A stretch of DNA of 64,000 nucleotides from Bacteroidota bacterium (GTDB taxonomy: Bacteria; Bacteroidota; Bacteroidia; JAHEXY01), in contig JAHEXY010000006.1 in the NCBI GenBank assembly GCA_023251875.1, positions 248,001 to 312,000 on the forward strand, given 5' to 3'. Under the pieces are notes generated by a model. The model ran no database searches and was not told the origin of the DNA. It saw only the letters and a list, made by a program, of their open reading frames with translations. Shown here piece by piece: positions 40,301 to 49,667 of the stretch (position 1 is the first letter of the stretch; every line of letters begins with the position of its first letter). The translations under genes were made by a program, and so were the position numbers.

Positions 40301-40462
40301 ATTGGAGAAAAAATTCTCGAGAGCAATAATTTATTAGATCAAGGAATTCAAAAATTCTCTATTAACAATAAAGAAATTAAAGGAGCTGGTATTTATTATC
40401 TTTCTATTCGTACATCAAATAATAGTATCCGCATCCTAAAAAAAATAATTTGGGTAGATTAA
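37379..40462 (+). CDS. Secreted FG-GAP/SprB/dockerin-like/cohesin-like protein with T9SS type A sorting domain
   Basis: A 1027-residue protein with signal peptide MNPSKIATFMVASLLLSYFSFSQ. Six FG-GAP propeller repeats (~25-455) each carry a DxNxDGxxD calcium loop, for example GDLNNDGVTDFAVGA. Two SprB-like repeats follow (~465-610, GGVSPYTYLWDD and GGTSPYTYNWSN). A carboxypeptidase-regulatory-like fold is at ~613-670 and a dockerin-like pair (VNTNNGVSTLDILLVQQHIL, VNNSKSITTLDILYIQ) at ~668-780. A cohesin-like domain (~797-920, SFQFTLNWDENHLQYL) and a type A sorting domain (~943-1027, VYPNPTNEEVSISY) finish it. FG-GAP propellers are integrin-alpha-like binding folds, so a surface binding role is likely. 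Having both dockerin-like and cohesin-like parts in one chain is seen in Bacteroidota secreted proteins and need not mean a cellulosome. Confidence 0.85.
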   Translation: MNPSKIATFMVASLLLSYFSFSQNASVKSYKKISDTQGNFSGTLIDTARFGSAVANIGDLNNDGVTDFAVGAEYDTDGGIGRGAVWILFMKNDGTVKSYQKISYTQGNFNGYLYNYDHFGCAITSLGDLDKDGITDIAVGAKGDDEGGTSTGSVYVLFLKTDGTVKSYQKINNEFANGSNFTGPLDSLDWFGYSLANIGDFNGDGIVDLAVGAPQDDDYYGSYEYNSDNYGAVWILMLSTDGTVKSYKKISADQNMMPLFHAYLDEGDNFGNSVTVIGDVNGDGINDIAIGAPFTDDGGVGYSANYGAIYILFLDPTTVLKTSAPPQMISSLNGSFTASLDSADYFGISLTAAGDLNGDNIPDVIVGAHQDDDGGTNQGALYSLFLETNGKVKSYQKISETSGNFLGSLDANDQFAYSLAYVGDVNGDNDPDILVGAVYDDDGGADHGAVWLLNLKATHTLTLSTTTYDPVCYGYNTGEATVSVTGGVSPYTYLWDDIYSQTTATAYGLSAGTYSVTVTDYNGTSSTTSVTITQPLTAISISGTVTNTSSGLNNGSINISVSGGTSPYTYNWSNWETSQDVSGLSAGTYNVWVYDDNGCFTVDTFVVSASSSTLTVSGTIKTETGATVNKAIVSLSGNSTSSYTTSSNGTYSFSVSSNKNYTITPSKINDVNTNNGVSTLDILLVQQHILNASLLSSAYKIIAADVNNSKSITTLDILYIQSLILSNTTSFPGNKLWSFVSSDYTFSDPYNPWGFDSTRAYNSITSNYTNQDFIGVKLGDVNNSWDNSINKTSSNKNITFYIEDASGSLGDTIDIKIKLADAIQLLSFQFTLNWDENHLQYLNLEKNGLDNIQLGESQISDGKLGLLWYDKNLTGEEFTDTSTVLTLHFLIKTNSLSNSDLKIDGSMVAEEAIDDAMQPVNIISKNGTLITNGINDEKNSISNISVYPNPTNEEVSISYLNKCKQNISIELYNCIGEKILESNNLLDQGIQKFSINNKEIKGAGIYYLSIRTSNNSIRILKKIIWVD

Positions 40463-40607
40463 CAAACTGTTTTAATCCAGACCGACAGATGCACTGTTAT
40501 GCAGAGCATGCAATGTTGTTCTTTTCTTCAAAAATATAAACATTTGATAGCTCAATAACATTTTTTATTAGGTTTGTACTTAATCTAAAATATACCGATA
40601 CTAATTT

Positions 40608-42029
40608 ATGAATTCAAGCAAACAACAATCACAATTATATACTCTGGTAGTAGTATTTTTCTTTTGGGGATTTGTAGCTGCATCAAATGGAATTTTTATT
40701 CCCTTTTGTAAAAACCATTTTAATCTTTCTCAGTTTCAAAGTCAATTGATCGACTCTACTTTTTATGGCGGTTATTTTATTGGCTCTCTTATTTTATTTT
40801 TTCTTTCTGCTTTTGTAAAAATTGATATCCTTAATAAAATTGGTTACAAAAAAGGAATTATATACGGATTACTTATTTCAATAGTTGGAGCCCTAGCCAT
40901 TATTCCATCGGTAAATGCAGGTTCATTCAATTTAATTTTAGCCTCTTTTTTTATTATTGCATTAGGTTTTAGTTTGCAACAAACTGCTGCGCAACCCTTT
41001 GTTGTTGCATTGGGCCCAATAGAATCTGCATCGCACCGTTTAAATTTTGCAGGAAGTGTGAATTCTTTAGGTACAACCTTTGGCCCTTTAATAGTAAGTT
41101 ATGTTTTATTTGGCTCTGTGAGTGGAGCAAGCGAAGCTACACTTGGCAACATTAGTAATTTATATTTAATTCTTGCAGGAGTTTTTTTAGCTGTGGTTAT
41201 TTATTTCTCCATTTCAAAAATGCCTGAAGTTACCAGTAAAGAAAACTATGAAAATGCTTTAGGTGTTTTAAAATACTCTCAATTGGTATTGGGTATGATA
41301 GCCATATTTACCTATGTGGGTGTTGAAGTAAGTATACAAAGTAATATGGGTGCTCTTTTAAAATTACCTGAATTTGGTTCTTTTGATGCTGCACATATCT
41401 CCAGTTTTATTTCATTGTATTGGGGAAGTTTAATGATTGGTCGTTGGACAGGAGCTCTCTCAGCTTTTCAATTAAACAAATTAACAAGAAATATTCTCAC
41501 AGTTGTAGTTCCATTTATTGCATTTGGGATAGTGCTTTTTGTAAATCATTTAAGAGGTAATGATATTAGTGAATTATATCAATATGGCATTTGTGTATTG
41601 GCTATTATTGCTTGCATTTTCTGGGGACAACAAAAACCGGCTCAATCACTTTTTGTTTTTTCTATTTTAGGATTTGTAGCCATGCTTATTGGTATATTAA
41701 CTACAGGCAAAATTGCTACTTATGCTTTTTTAAGCGGAGGTTTAGCATGCAGCATTATGTGGCCCAATATTTTTAGTATGGCTTTAGCAGGTTTAGGAAA
41801 ATATACCAGCCAAGGAAGTTCATTTTTAATTATGATGATTTTAGGCGGGGCTATTATCCCTCCTTTACAAGGCACCTTGGCAGATATGCCAAGCATTGGC
41901 ATTCATTATTCATATATAGTAGCCTTACTTTGTTTCGCCTATATTGCTTTTTTTGCAATAAAAGTGAAAGCTGTTTTAAAAACTCAAGGCATTAACATAG
42001 ATGAGTTAAAAACAGAGGCAGGGCATTAA
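40608..42029 (+). CDS. MFS sugar:proton symporter, FucP/GluP type
   Basis: A 473-residue protein with about twelve hydrophobic segments. The N-terminus FFFWGFVAASNGIFIPFCK and the FGPLIVSY and GLACSIMWPNIFSMALAGLGK segments are typical of the FHS subfamily (L-fucose permease and glucose/galactose transporters). It moves a hexose into the cytoplasm with protons. The sugar (fucose, glucose or galactose) cannot be decided by eye. It stands alone between the FG-GAP gene and a palindrome that separates it from the convergent aspartate kinase gene. No sugar-catabolic genes adjoin. Confidence 0.88.
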   Translation: MNSSKQQSQLYTLVVVFFFWGFVAASNGIFIPFCKNHFNLSQFQSQLIDSTFYGGYFIGSLILFFLSAFVKIDILNKIGYKKGIIYGLLISIVGALAIIPSVNAGSFNLILASFFIIALGFSLQQTAAQPFVVALGPIESASHRLNFAGSVNSLGTTFGPLIVSYVLFGSVSGASEATLGNISNLYLILAGVFLAVVIYFSISKMPEVTSKENYENALGVLKYSQLVLGMIAIFTYVGVEVSIQSNMGALLKLPEFGSFDAAHISSFISLYWGSLMIGRWTGALSAFQLNKLTRNILTVVVPFIAFGIVLFVNHLRGNDISELYQYGICVLAIIACIFWGQQKPAQSLFVFSILGFVAMLIGILTTGKIATYAFLSGGLACSIMWPNIFSMALAGLGKYTSQGSSFLIMMILGGAIIPPLQGTLADMPSIGIHYSYIVALLCFAYIAFFAIKVKAVLKTQGINIDELKTEAGH

Positions 42030-42056
42030 AGAAATAATATTATTTTATTACAAAAC

Positions 42057-42124
42057 TGAGGTAACAAATTATCCGATAATTTACTACCTCATGGTGCAAA
42101 ATTATCGGATATTTTATAACCTCA
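42057..42124. repeat. 35-nt interrupted palindrome plus a partial direct copy
   Basis: TGAGGTA-ACA-AATTATC-C-GATAATT-TAC-TACCTCA spans 42057-42091. Both outer (7 bp) and inner (7 bp) arms match perfectly, with one mismatched 3-base spacer. The right half recurs with a few changes at 42100-42124 (AATTATCGGATATT...AACCTCA). It lies between convergent genes, so a bidirectional terminator role is possible, but there is no T-run. Confidence 0.75.
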
Positions 42125-43465
42125 CTATGCCAATACTTCTTGTGGCATAAACAAAACATCATTTACTGACTGCAATGCTTGCTTTTTGTATTTGCTATTA
42201 ATCAGCAATGAAATATTCTTCTTGCTTCCGCCATAGGAAATCATACGGATAGGAATCTTGCTGAATGCTTTTAACACATCTTGCGCATGGCCATAACTTT
42301 CTGAAGCAAAATTACCCACTATACAAATAATAGTTTGGTCTTTATCTACATCAACACTTGCGTATTCTTCTAATTCCTTTAAAATATCTTTTAGGTGAGT
42401 AGTATCGTCAATAGTAAGCGATACGGCTACTTCAGAAGTAGTAATCATATCAATTGGTGTTTTGTATCTTTCAAATACTTCAAAAATGCTTCTTAAAAAT
42501 CCATAAGCAAGTAGCATGCGGCTCGATCGAATTTTAATAGCCACAATACCATCTTTAGCCGCCACAGCAACATATGTTCTGTTTGAATCATTAGTAGAAA
42601 TTAAGGTGCCCTTAGCCTCCGGCTGCATTGTATTTAATAATCGAACCGGAACGTTTTCTTGCCAAGCCGGTAAAATACTTGAAGGATGCAAAATTTTAGC
42701 TCCAAAGTAAGCGAGCTCTGCAGCTTCATCAAACGACATTTCTGCAATAGGATACGTTTTATCTACAAATCGAGGATCATTATTATGCATACCATCAATA
42801 TCCGTCCAAATTTGAATCTCGTCAGATTTTAATGCCGCACCAATTAAAGAAGCTGTATAATCACTTCCTCCACGTTTTAGGTTATCTACTTTACCATAAG
42901 AATTTCTACAAATATAACCTTGAGTAATAAATAACTTACAATCTTTATGTTTATTTAATTCTATATTTAAATTTTCACGAATGTAATCGAGCATGGGCTC
43001 TTTATCTTCATCAATACGCATAAATTCAAGAGCGGGTAAAAGAACCGACTTCTCTCCTATTTCTTCTAAATAATATTGAAACAAAGCCGTTGAAATTAAT
43101 TCCCCTTGAGCTAAAATTGCTCTTTCTTCATGAACCGTAAATAAATCATTAGCAAAATTGAGGAGAAACTTAAAATGTTCTTCTAATAAAGCTACCGCTT
43201 TCTTTTTTGCATCTTCTTTTGAGTATAGTTTTGCAATAAACCCCTGATACTTTTCGTGTAATTGTTTAATGTGCAAAGCAGCCTTGTCTTTATCTCCATT
43301 ATGATAGCATTTGCTTATCTCAACCAATTGATTCGTAACTCCTGACACGGCTGATAATACAACTATTCTTGTATCGTTTGATCGAATTAATTTGGCTACA
43401 TCAAACATTCTTTCAGGTGCTCCAACAGAAGTACCTCCAAATTTTAATACTTTTTTAATATGCAT
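42125..43465 (-). CDS. lysC: Aspartate kinase (monofunctional, ACT-regulated)
   Basis: Phosphorylates L-aspartate as the first step toward Lys, Met, Thr and diaminopimelate. The 446-residue length fits monofunctional enzymes. The N-terminal kinase motif KFGGTSVGAPERM, VVLSAVSGVTNQLVE and the later LKRGGSDYTASLIGAAL with QIWTDIDGMHNNDPR are diagnostic. Residues ~310-446 form two ACT domains (DMITTSEVAVSLTID, IICIVGNFA) that normally bind lysine or threonine for feedback inhibition; the effector is not predictable here. It is a single gene, convergent with the sugar transporter and divergent from the lipid kinase. Confidence 0.93.
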   Translation of the reverse strand: MHIKKVLKFGGTSVGAPERMFDVAKLIRSNDTRIVVLSAVSGVTNQLVEISKCYHNGDKDKAALHIKQLHEKYQGFIAKLYSKEDAKKKAVALLEEHFKFLLNFANDLFTVHEERAILAQGELISTALFQYYLEEIGEKSVLLPALEFMRIDEDKEPMLDYIRENLNIELNKHKDCKLFITQGYICRNSYGKVDNLKRGGSDYTASLIGAALKSDEIQIWTDIDGMHNNDPRFVDKTYPIAEMSFDEAAELAYFGAKILHPSSILPAWQENVPVRLLNTMQPEAKGTLISTNDSNRTYVAVAAKDGIVAIKIRSSRMLLAYGFLRSIFEVFERYKTPIDMITTSEVAVSLTIDDTTHLKDILKELEEYASVDVDKDQTIICIVGNFASESYGHAQDVLKAFSKIPIRMISYGGSKKNISLLINSKYKKQALQSVNDVLFMPQEVLA

Positions 43466-43497
43466 AATTTAAACTTGATTAAAAATTACATTCAAAT

Positions 43498-43534
43498 CTC
43501 CTCTCCTTTGGGAGAGGTCGGGTGAGGGCATAAA
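43498..43534. repeat. Dispersed hairpin repeat, copy 2
   Basis: The core is CCTCTCC-TTTG-GGAGAGG (43500-43517), followed by TCGGGTGAGGGCAT. It is in the opposite orientation to copy 1 and almost identical to it when reversed. It lies just upstream of the aspartate kinase start. Confidence 0.75.
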
Positions 43535-43574
43535 AAAATAATTTTTAAAACCCATACAACTAACAATTATTTTG

Positions 43575-43582
43575 CAAAAGTA
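43575..43582 (-). promoter_or_regulatory. Putative -7 promoter box for aspartate kinase
   Basis: On the minus strand this reads TACTTTTG, a TAnnTTTG box, about 110 bases before the start at 43465. The -33 region has only a weak TTTC. If correct, the hairpin repeat at 43498 lies in the 5' leader. Confidence 0.4.
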
Positions 43583-43633
43583 CAACATATCATTCGAAAT
43601 GTCTATTTTCGTGGTTTGTTTCGTTTGTAAAAG

Positions 43634-44506
43634 ATGAAGAAAATTCGATTTATTATTAATCCTATTGCCGGTACAGGTAAGCACCGACAGGTAGAAACCG
43701 TAATTAACCGTGTTCTAGACAGAACATTGTTTAATTACGATATCCATTATACCCGTTACGCAAAACATGGAACGGCTTTAAGTGAAGAAGCTATCAAAGA
43801 AAATTACGAAATAGTAGTTGCAGTAGGTGGTGATGGAACTGTAAATGAAGTGGGCACTCCATTAATTGGCACAAATGTTACCATGTCCGTTATACCCACC
43901 GGTTCGGGCAATGCCTTAGCAAGGCATTTAAAGGTATCCATGAATGTTGAAAGTGCCATTAAAAAAATTAACCAGCTAAAAATTGCCAAAATTGATACCG
44001 CTATTATTAATAGTCAAAAATTTATTGGTGTTTCGGGTGTGGGTTTCGATGCTTTTATTGCAGGATTATTTGCCAAAGTTGAAAAAAGAGGATTTCAAAA
44101 CTACATACGTTTGGTTTCACGTGAGGTTTTTAAATACAAACCTGAAGAATATACCATTCGTTTTGACGGAAAAGCCATTATCCAAGAAGCTTTTTTAATA
44201 TGCGTAGCCAATTCATCTGAATATGGTAACAATGCTAAAATAGCACCCGGTGCCGATATTGAAGATGGTTATCTTGATTTATGTATCATTAGTAAATTCC
44301 CTTTAATAAAAACACCTGCCATTACACTCAAACTTTTTAATCAAACCATTAATACTTCGCAATACAACGAAATGTTTAGAGTAAAATCAGTAAAGATTAG
44401 TAAAAAAGATGCCATACTTGCGCATATTGATGGCGAACCGGTTGACATGGGCAATGAAATAGAAATTAAAGTAAATCCACTTTCTCTTCAAATCATTGTT
44501 CCATAA
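43634..44506 (+). CDS. Diacylglycerol kinase-family lipid kinase (YegS/DgkB type)
   Basis: A 290-residue cytoplasmic or membrane-peripheral kinase. FIINPIAGTGKH at residue ~6 and VAVGGDGTVNEVGTPLI at ~60 are the catalytic-domain signatures. IPTGSGNALARHL is the nucleotide-binding PTGSGN motif. GVGFDAFIAGLF and HIDGEPVDMG follow in the C-terminal beta domain. Members phosphorylate diacylglycerol, sphingoid bases or similar lipids; the substrate here is unknown. Sphingolipids occur in many Bacteroidota, so a sphingosine-type substrate is worth considering but unproven. It begins divergently from aspartate kinase and is followed by parC on the same strand. Confidence 0.88.
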   Translation: MKKIRFIINPIAGTGKHRQVETVINRVLDRTLFNYDIHYTRYAKHGTALSEEAIKENYEIVVAVGGDGTVNEVGTPLIGTNVTMSVIPTGSGNALARHLKVSMNVESAIKKINQLKIAKIDTAIINSQKFIGVSGVGFDAFIAGLFAKVEKRGFQNYIRLVSREVFKYKPEEYTIRFDGKAIIQEAFLICVANSSEYGNNAKIAPGADIEDGYLDLCIISKFPLIKTPAITLKLFNQTINTSQYNEMFRVKSVKISKKDAILAHIDGEPVDMGNEIEIKVNPLSLQIIVP

Positions 44507-44523
44507 TTATTAAAAAAAATTCC

Positions 44524-44567
44524 AAACTCCCCCTTCTCCCTTGGGAGAAGGATGGGATGATGGCATA
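44524..44567. repeat. Dispersed hairpin repeat, copy 3
   Basis: The core is CCTTCTCCC-TT-GGGAGAAGG (44532-44551), with flanks CTCC on the left and ATGGGATGATGGCATAA on the right. It lies between the lipid kinase stop and the parC start. The paired base changes in the stem (C-T to A-G) keep pairing, which suggests the hairpin itself is conserved. Confidence 0.75.
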
Positions 44568-44583
44568 AAAATTAATTTAAAAA

Positions 44584-47199
44584 ATGAGCGAAAATAATTC
44601 AGAAACAAATCCTACAAATAATAGCGAAGGCCAACAAATCATTCATCTTTCAGGAATGTTTGAAAACTGGTTTTTAGATTATTCATCTTATGTAATATTA
44701 GAGCGTGCTGTGCCCCATATAAATGATGGATTAAAACCTGTTCAACGCAGGCTTTTGCATTCATTAAAAGATATGGACGATGGCCGTTTTAATAAAGTGG
44801 CTAACGTAATTGGCCATACCATGAAATACCATCCGCATGGCGATGCTTCTATTGGCGATGCTTTGGTAAACATGGGTCAAAAAAACCTGCTTATTGATAC
44901 TCAAGGAAACTGGGGCAATATTCTTACCGGTGATAGTGCAGCAGCTCCTCGGTATATTGAAGCTCGACTTTCAAAATTTGCACTTGAAGTAGTTTTTAAT
45001 CCTAAAACTACTGAATGGCGTATGTCGTACGATGGGCGCAATAGAGAGCCTGTTACATTACCCATGAAATTTCCGCTTGTGCTGGCACACGGAGTAGAAG
45101 GTATTGCTGTTGGCCTAGCTTGTAAAATTCTATCTCACAATTTTATTGAATTAATAGATGGCTCCATTGATGTATTAAGAGGAAGAAAACCTGAAATATA
45201 TCCCGATTTTGCTACCGGAGGCTTGGCAGATTTTTCTCGTTACAACGATGGTATGCGTGGTGGCAAAATTCGTGTAAGAGCCAAAATTACCCAGTTAGAT
45301 AAAAAAACATTAGTAATTACTGAAATTCCTTGCGAAACTACCACATCCGCATTGATGGATTCAATTGTGAATGCATCTGAAAAGGGGAAAATAAAAATCA
45401 AAAAAATTGAAGACAATACGGCTGAAAAGGTTGAAATTTTAGTGCATTTAGCACCCGGTATTTCTCCCGATCAAACCATTGATGCCTTATATGCTTTTAC
45501 AGATTGCGAAAAATCTATTTCGCCCAATGCCTGTATTATTGAAAATGACAAACCAAGATTTGTTACCGTAACCGAAATTTTAAAAATATCTACCAAATAT
45601 ACTGTTGAGTTAATAAAACGAGAATTAGAAATTCAATTAGGTGAATTAGAAGAACAATGGCATTTTGCATCGCTTGAAAAAATATTTATTGAGAAAAAAA
45701 TATACCGAAACATTGAAGATGCTGAAACATGGGAAGCCGTTATTCAAACCATTCATGATGGCTTAAAACCCTATAAGAAAAAATTGAAGCGAGAAATAAC
45801 GGATGAGGATGTAGCCCGACTTACTGAAATAAAAATCAAACGTATTTCTAAATTCGACTCTAAAAAAGCAGATAACAACATTAAAGAAATAGAAGATGAG
45901 TTGGATAAAGTAAAGCATCATTTAGCCAATCTTATTGATTATGTGGTTGCTTACTTCCGTGGATTAAAAGAAAAATACGGCAAAGGCCGTGAACGCAAAA
46001 CAGAAATAAGAAATTTTGAAACTATTGTTGCTGCTAAAGTTGCTGTAGCCAATGCAAAATTGTATTACGATAGAGAAGAAGGCTTTGCCGGAACAAGTCT
46101 TAAAAAAGCCGATTTAATTGGAGAATGTTCTGACCTTGATGATATGATCGTATTTTTCGATAATGGCACATTCAAAGTTTCTAAAGTAAGCGAAAAAACA
46201 TTTGTAGGAAAAAATGTATTGCATCTTAATATTCTTAAAAAAGATGACAGACGTACTACTTATAACATGATTTATATGGATGGCGTAAATGGCCCTTCAT
46301 ACATGAAACGTTTTAATGTAACCGGAATTACCCGAGACAAAGAGTATGATTTAACAAGAGCAACAAAAGGCTCTAAAGTGCTTTATTTTACTGTAAATAC
46401 TAATGGAGAATCAGAAATTGTATCGGTGTTTTTAAAGCCGCTTCCAAAACTCAAAAAACTTTATTTTGAAGTTGATTTTGGAACTATGGCCATCAAAAAC
46501 CGTTCTGCACAAGGTAATTTGGTTACCAAATATCCAATCAGAAAAGTAGTATTTAAAGAAAAAGGGGCTTCAACATTAGGTGGATTAGACATGTGGTTTG
46601 ATGATGTAGTGAAAAGATTGAATACCGATAAACGAGGAATGTTCCTAGGTAATTTTAACGATTCAGATAGAATTTTAGTGATTACCAAAGATGGAAACTA
46701 CAGAACTACCACATTTGAATTAACCAATCATTATGATGAAGACGATATTGTTGTAATTAAAAAATTTGAGCACAATGATGTGGTTACTGCCATTTATTTA
46801 AATGACGAAGCAGAAATGTATGTGAAGCGTTTTAATCCTGAAAAAACAGATAAAAAAATTAAGTTTATTGACGAAACAGAAAAATCGAAATTGATTCATG
46901 TTTCGATGGATAAATACTCACGTGTTGAAGTTATTTACAAAGCAACAAAAGGTGGCACCAGGGCCAACGAAGAATTTCAATTGCATGAATTTATTGGCAT
47001 AAAAGGCGACCAAGCTAAAGGAAAAAGATTAACTACTTATCCGGTAAAAACAATAAACAATTTAGAACCCACCATTGTTGACCCGGAACCTGAAGAAACT
47101 AACTTTGATTTAGCAGATGGAGGAGTGCCCGATAAATCTTCTCCTACAATAGAATTTGATGTGGATAGTAAAAAGCAAACGAAAATGAAGTTGGAGTAG
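44584..47199 (+). CDS. parC: DNA topoisomerase IV subunit A (GyrA/ParC family)
   Basis: An 871-residue type IIA topoisomerase breakage-reunion subunit that decatenates daughter chromosomes. AVPHINDGLKPVQRRLLHSL is the N-terminal signature and YHPHGDASIGDALVNMGQ is the quinolone-resistance region. The catalytic tyrosine lies in APRYIEARL near residue 124. A coiled-coil tower (~340-460) and a C-terminal beta-propeller-like domain with weak repeats follow, and the last ~60 residues are acidic. The Bacteroidota gyrA paralogue is distinguishable mainly by length and by its GyrA box, which I do not see here, so ParC is preferred. The partner parE is not in the window. Confidence 0.85.
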   Translation: MSENNSETNPTNNSEGQQIIHLSGMFENWFLDYSSYVILERAVPHINDGLKPVQRRLLHSLKDMDDGRFNKVANVIGHTMKYHPHGDASIGDALVNMGQKNLLIDTQGNWGNILTGDSAAAPRYIEARLSKFALEVVFNPKTTEWRMSYDGRNREPVTLPMKFPLVLAHGVEGIAVGLACKILSHNFIELIDGSIDVLRGRKPEIYPDFATGGLADFSRYNDGMRGGKIRVRAKITQLDKKTLVITEIPCETTTSALMDSIVNASEKGKIKIKKIEDNTAEKVEILVHLAPGISPDQTIDALYAFTDCEKSISPNACIIENDKPRFVTVTEILKISTKYTVELIKRELEIQLGELEEQWHFASLEKIFIEKKIYRNIEDAETWEAVIQTIHDGLKPYKKKLKREITDEDVARLTEIKIKRISKFDSKKADNNIKEIEDELDKVKHHLANLIDYVVAYFRGLKEKYGKGRERKTEIRNFETIVAAKVAVANAKLYYDREEGFAGTSLKKADLIGECSDLDDMIVFFDNGTFKVSKVSEKTFVGKNVLHLNILKKDDRRTTYNMIYMDGVNGPSYMKRFNVTGITRDKEYDLTRATKGSKVLYFTVNTNGESEIVSVFLKPLPKLKKLYFEVDFGTMAIKNRSAQGNLVTKYPIRKVVFKEKGASTLGGLDMWFDDVVKRLNTDKRGMFLGNFNDSDRILVITKDGNYRTTTFELTNHYDEDDIVVIKKFEHNDVVTAIYLNDEAEMYVKRFNPEKTDKKIKFIDETEKSKLIHVSMDKYSRVEVIYKATKGGTRANEEFQLHEFIGIKGDQAKGKRLTTYPVKTINNLEPTIVDPEPEETNFDLADGGVPDKSSPTIEFDVDSKKQTKMKLE

Positions 47200-47432
47200 G
47201 CAATGTATTTATGGGAATTTTCTGTAGATATCTTTTCTATGTTTGATAATAATTATTCTTAAACGTACAGAAAATCATTAATAAAAGCATATCCTCCTTT
47301 ATAGAGAAACCCAGTGCCATCTATTAATATCCATTTACCTAAGAATATGATTTAATATGTATAGAATATAAAATGATGATGATGTGATTGTCCCTTTTAG
47401 AGACAAAATATTTAATGCTATTATTTTTTCAT

Positions 47433-47464
47433 AAAAAAAGCCTCTACAAATAAATGCAGAGGCT
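47433..47464 (-). terminator. Rho-independent terminator of pnp
   Basis: On the minus strand, AGCCTCTGCA pairs with TGTAGAGGCT (one G-T pair) around a 5-base loop and is followed by seven T. It lies 23 bases past the pnp stop. The remaining gap to parC (47200-47432) holds no gene; it has a 10-bp inverted repeat ATTTTCTGTA / TACAGAAAAT at 47217-47226 and 47266-47275. Confidence 0.85.
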
Positions 47465-47487
47465 CTTCATTAGTTTCAAATAAAAAA

Positions 47488-49641
47488 TTACTGCTGCATA
47501 GCAGTTTCAGATTGCTTTTCTTCTTTAGGCAAAAGTACTTTACGAGAAAGTTTAAGCTTGCCCGTTTTTTTATCTTTCTCCAGTAGTTTTACTTGTATTT
47601 TATCTCCAGGTTTTAATACCTTTTCTGCCGATTCAATTCTTCTCCACTCAATTTCTGATACGTGAAGCAAGCCTTGATGACCAGGAAGAATTTCAACAAA
47701 AGCACCATACGGTTGTACATTTTTTACAACACCATCATATACTTCACCAATTTCAGGTTCTGTAACAATAGCCTTAATACGCGCCATAGCTGCATTGCGA
47801 GATTCTGCATTAGCAGTTAAAATTTCTACAATGCCTCTTTCATTTACTTCTTCTATTGAAATGGTAGCACCAGTTTCTCTTTGTATTTCTTGAATTACTT
47901 TTCCTCCGGGGCCTATAATTGCTCCAATATATTCTTTAGGAACATAAAGTGTATCAATTCTTGGCGAATGAGGTTTTAATTCAACATTAGGAGCAGCAAT
48001 GGTTTCAAGCATTTTTCCTAAAATATGCAAGCGACCTTCTTTGGCTTGAGCCAAAGCTTTTTCTAATACATCATAAGTTAATCCATCAACTTTTAAATCC
48101 ATTTGGCAAGCAGTAATACCTGTAGCTGTGCCGGCTACTTTAAAGTCCATGTGACCTAGGTGATCTTCATCTCCTAAAATATCGGATAACACAGCATATT
48201 TTCCATCTTTACCCATAATCAATCCCATGGCAATGCCGGAAACAGGAGCTTTAATTTTGATACCTGCATCCATAAGCGCAAGAACACCTGCACATACGGT
48301 AGCCATAGATGAAGAACCATTTGATTCTAAAATATCGGATACAACACGAATGGTATATGGATTATCATCATCATCAGGCAAGCAATATTTAATAGCACGT
48401 TGTGCTAAATTTCCATGGCCTACTTCTCTCCTACTTGTTCCTCTTGAAGCTTTTGCTTCACCAGTTGAGAATGGAGGGAAATTATAATGTAAAATGAATT
48501 TTTCTGAATCGTCCCTTAATGCGCTATCAATAGTTTGTGCGTCATTTTTAGCACCTAATGTAACGGTAGTAAGAGATTGAGTTTCGCCTCTTGTAAAAAG
48601 AGCTGAACCATGCGTTGCGGGCAAATAATTTACTTCGCTCCAAATAGAACGAATTTCATTTAGTTTACGACCGTCTATTCTCATTTTTTCATTCAGCACA
48701 AAGGCTCTTACGCCTTCTTTTTCTACATCATGAAAATAACGGCTAATCATTCCGACTTTTTTGCTTAGTTCTTCATCTGAAAATTGTTTTAAGAATTCTT
48801 CTTTAACAGCATGAAAAGCTTCTGAACGTTTGTGCTTATCGGCAGTCATTGCTTTGGCAACATTATATACTTTTTGATAGGTTTCGTCCCAAACCTTTTT
48901 CTTTAAATCCGCATCATTTTCTTCGTGACAATATGTTCTCTTAGGTTGAGATTTTGTAACAGCCTTAGCTAATTCAAGCTGAAGATTGCAATGTACTTTA
49001 ATTTCGGCATGAGCTAATTTTATTGCTTCCAGCATATCGGCTTCAGTGATGTTTTTCATTTCACCTTCAACCATTACAATGCTATCAATAGAAGCACCTA
49101 CTACCATATCAATATCCGATTCTTTAAGTTCTGAAAAAGTAGGATTCAATACCCATTGGCCTTTAACTCTAGCTACACGAACTTCTGAAATAGGCCCTTG
49201 AAAAGGAATATCAGACACCATTAAAGCAGCAGAAGCTGCTAATGTTGCCAATGTATCAGGAATAATATTGGTATCGGCAGAAATTAAATTAACCGTTACA
49301 AAGGTATCTGCATGATAATCTTCAGGAAAAAGTGGACGTAGTACACGATCAATTAAACGACATACTAAAATTTCATAATCAGAAGGACGTGCTTCGCGCT
49401 TTAAAAAACCACCGGGAAATTTTCCGGCAGAAGCAAATTTTTCTTTGTATTCAACGGAAAGAGGTAAAAAATCGGTTCCCTCTTTAGCTTCCTTGGCAGA
49501 AACAACTGTAGCGAGCAACATGGTATCGCCCATTTTAACAACAACAGATCCATCGGCCTGACGGGCTAATTTTCCTGTTTCAAGTGAAATGGTTTTTCCA
49601 TTTCCTAAATCTAAGGTTTTTGTAATTGCAGTAAGTGGCAT
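47488..49641 (-). CDS. pnp: Polyribonucleotide nucleotidyltransferase (PNPase)
   Basis: A 717-residue 3'-5' phosphorolytic exoribonuclease of mRNA decay, working as a trimeric ring. Two RNase PH-like domains are visible: [24 protein letters not shown] and [19 protein letters not shown] in the first, and RTL-type [13 protein letters not shown] with [18 protein letters not shown] in the second. A KH domain (~555-615, [19 protein letters not shown]) and an S1 domain (~620-695, [20 protein letters not shown]) follow. Length is normal. It lies downstream of rpsO, the classical bacterial order, with a terminator between them and a small leader hairpin before its start. Confidence 0.96.
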   Translation of the reverse strand: MPLTAITKTLDLGNGKTISLETGKLARQADGSVVVKMGDTMLLATVVSAKEAKEGTDFLPLSVEYKEKFASAGKFPGGFLKREARPSDYEILVCRLIDRVLRPLFPEDYHADTFVTVNLISADTNIIPDTLATLAASAALMVSDIPFQGPISEVRVARVKGQWVLNPTFSELKESDIDMVVGASIDSIVMVEGEMKNITEADMLEAIKLAHAEIKVHCNLQLELAKAVTKSQPKRTYCHEENDADLKKKVWDETYQKVYNVAKAMTADKHKRSEAFHAVKEEFLKQFSDEELSKKVGMISRYFHDVEKEGVRAFVLNEKMRIDGRKLNEIRSIWSEVNYLPATHGSALFTRGETQSLTTVTLGAKNDAQTIDSALRDDSEKFILHYNFPPFSTGEAKASRGTSRREVGHGNLAQRAIKYCLPDDDDNPYTIRVVSDILESNGSSSMATVCAGVLALMDAGIKIKAPVSGIAMGLIMGKDGKYAVLSDILGDEDHLGHMDFKVAGTATGITACQMDLKVDGLTYDVLEKALAQAKEGRLHILGKMLETIAAPNVELKPHSPRIDTLYVPKEYIGAIIGPGGKVIQEIQRETGATISIEEVNERGIVEILTANAESRNAAMARIKAIVTEPEIGEVYDGVVKNVQPYGAFVEILPGHQGLLHVSEIEWRRIESAEKVLKPGDKIQVKLLEKDKKTGKLKLSRKVLLPKEEKQSETAMQQ

Positions 49642-49667
49642 AAGTTTTTTTTGAGTGTGGACAACAT

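Noticed and set aside
47200-47432. Possible small gene or RNA between parC and pnp
   Set aside because: No ORF with a start and conserved look on either strand; only a 10-bp inverted repeat with a 39-base loop.
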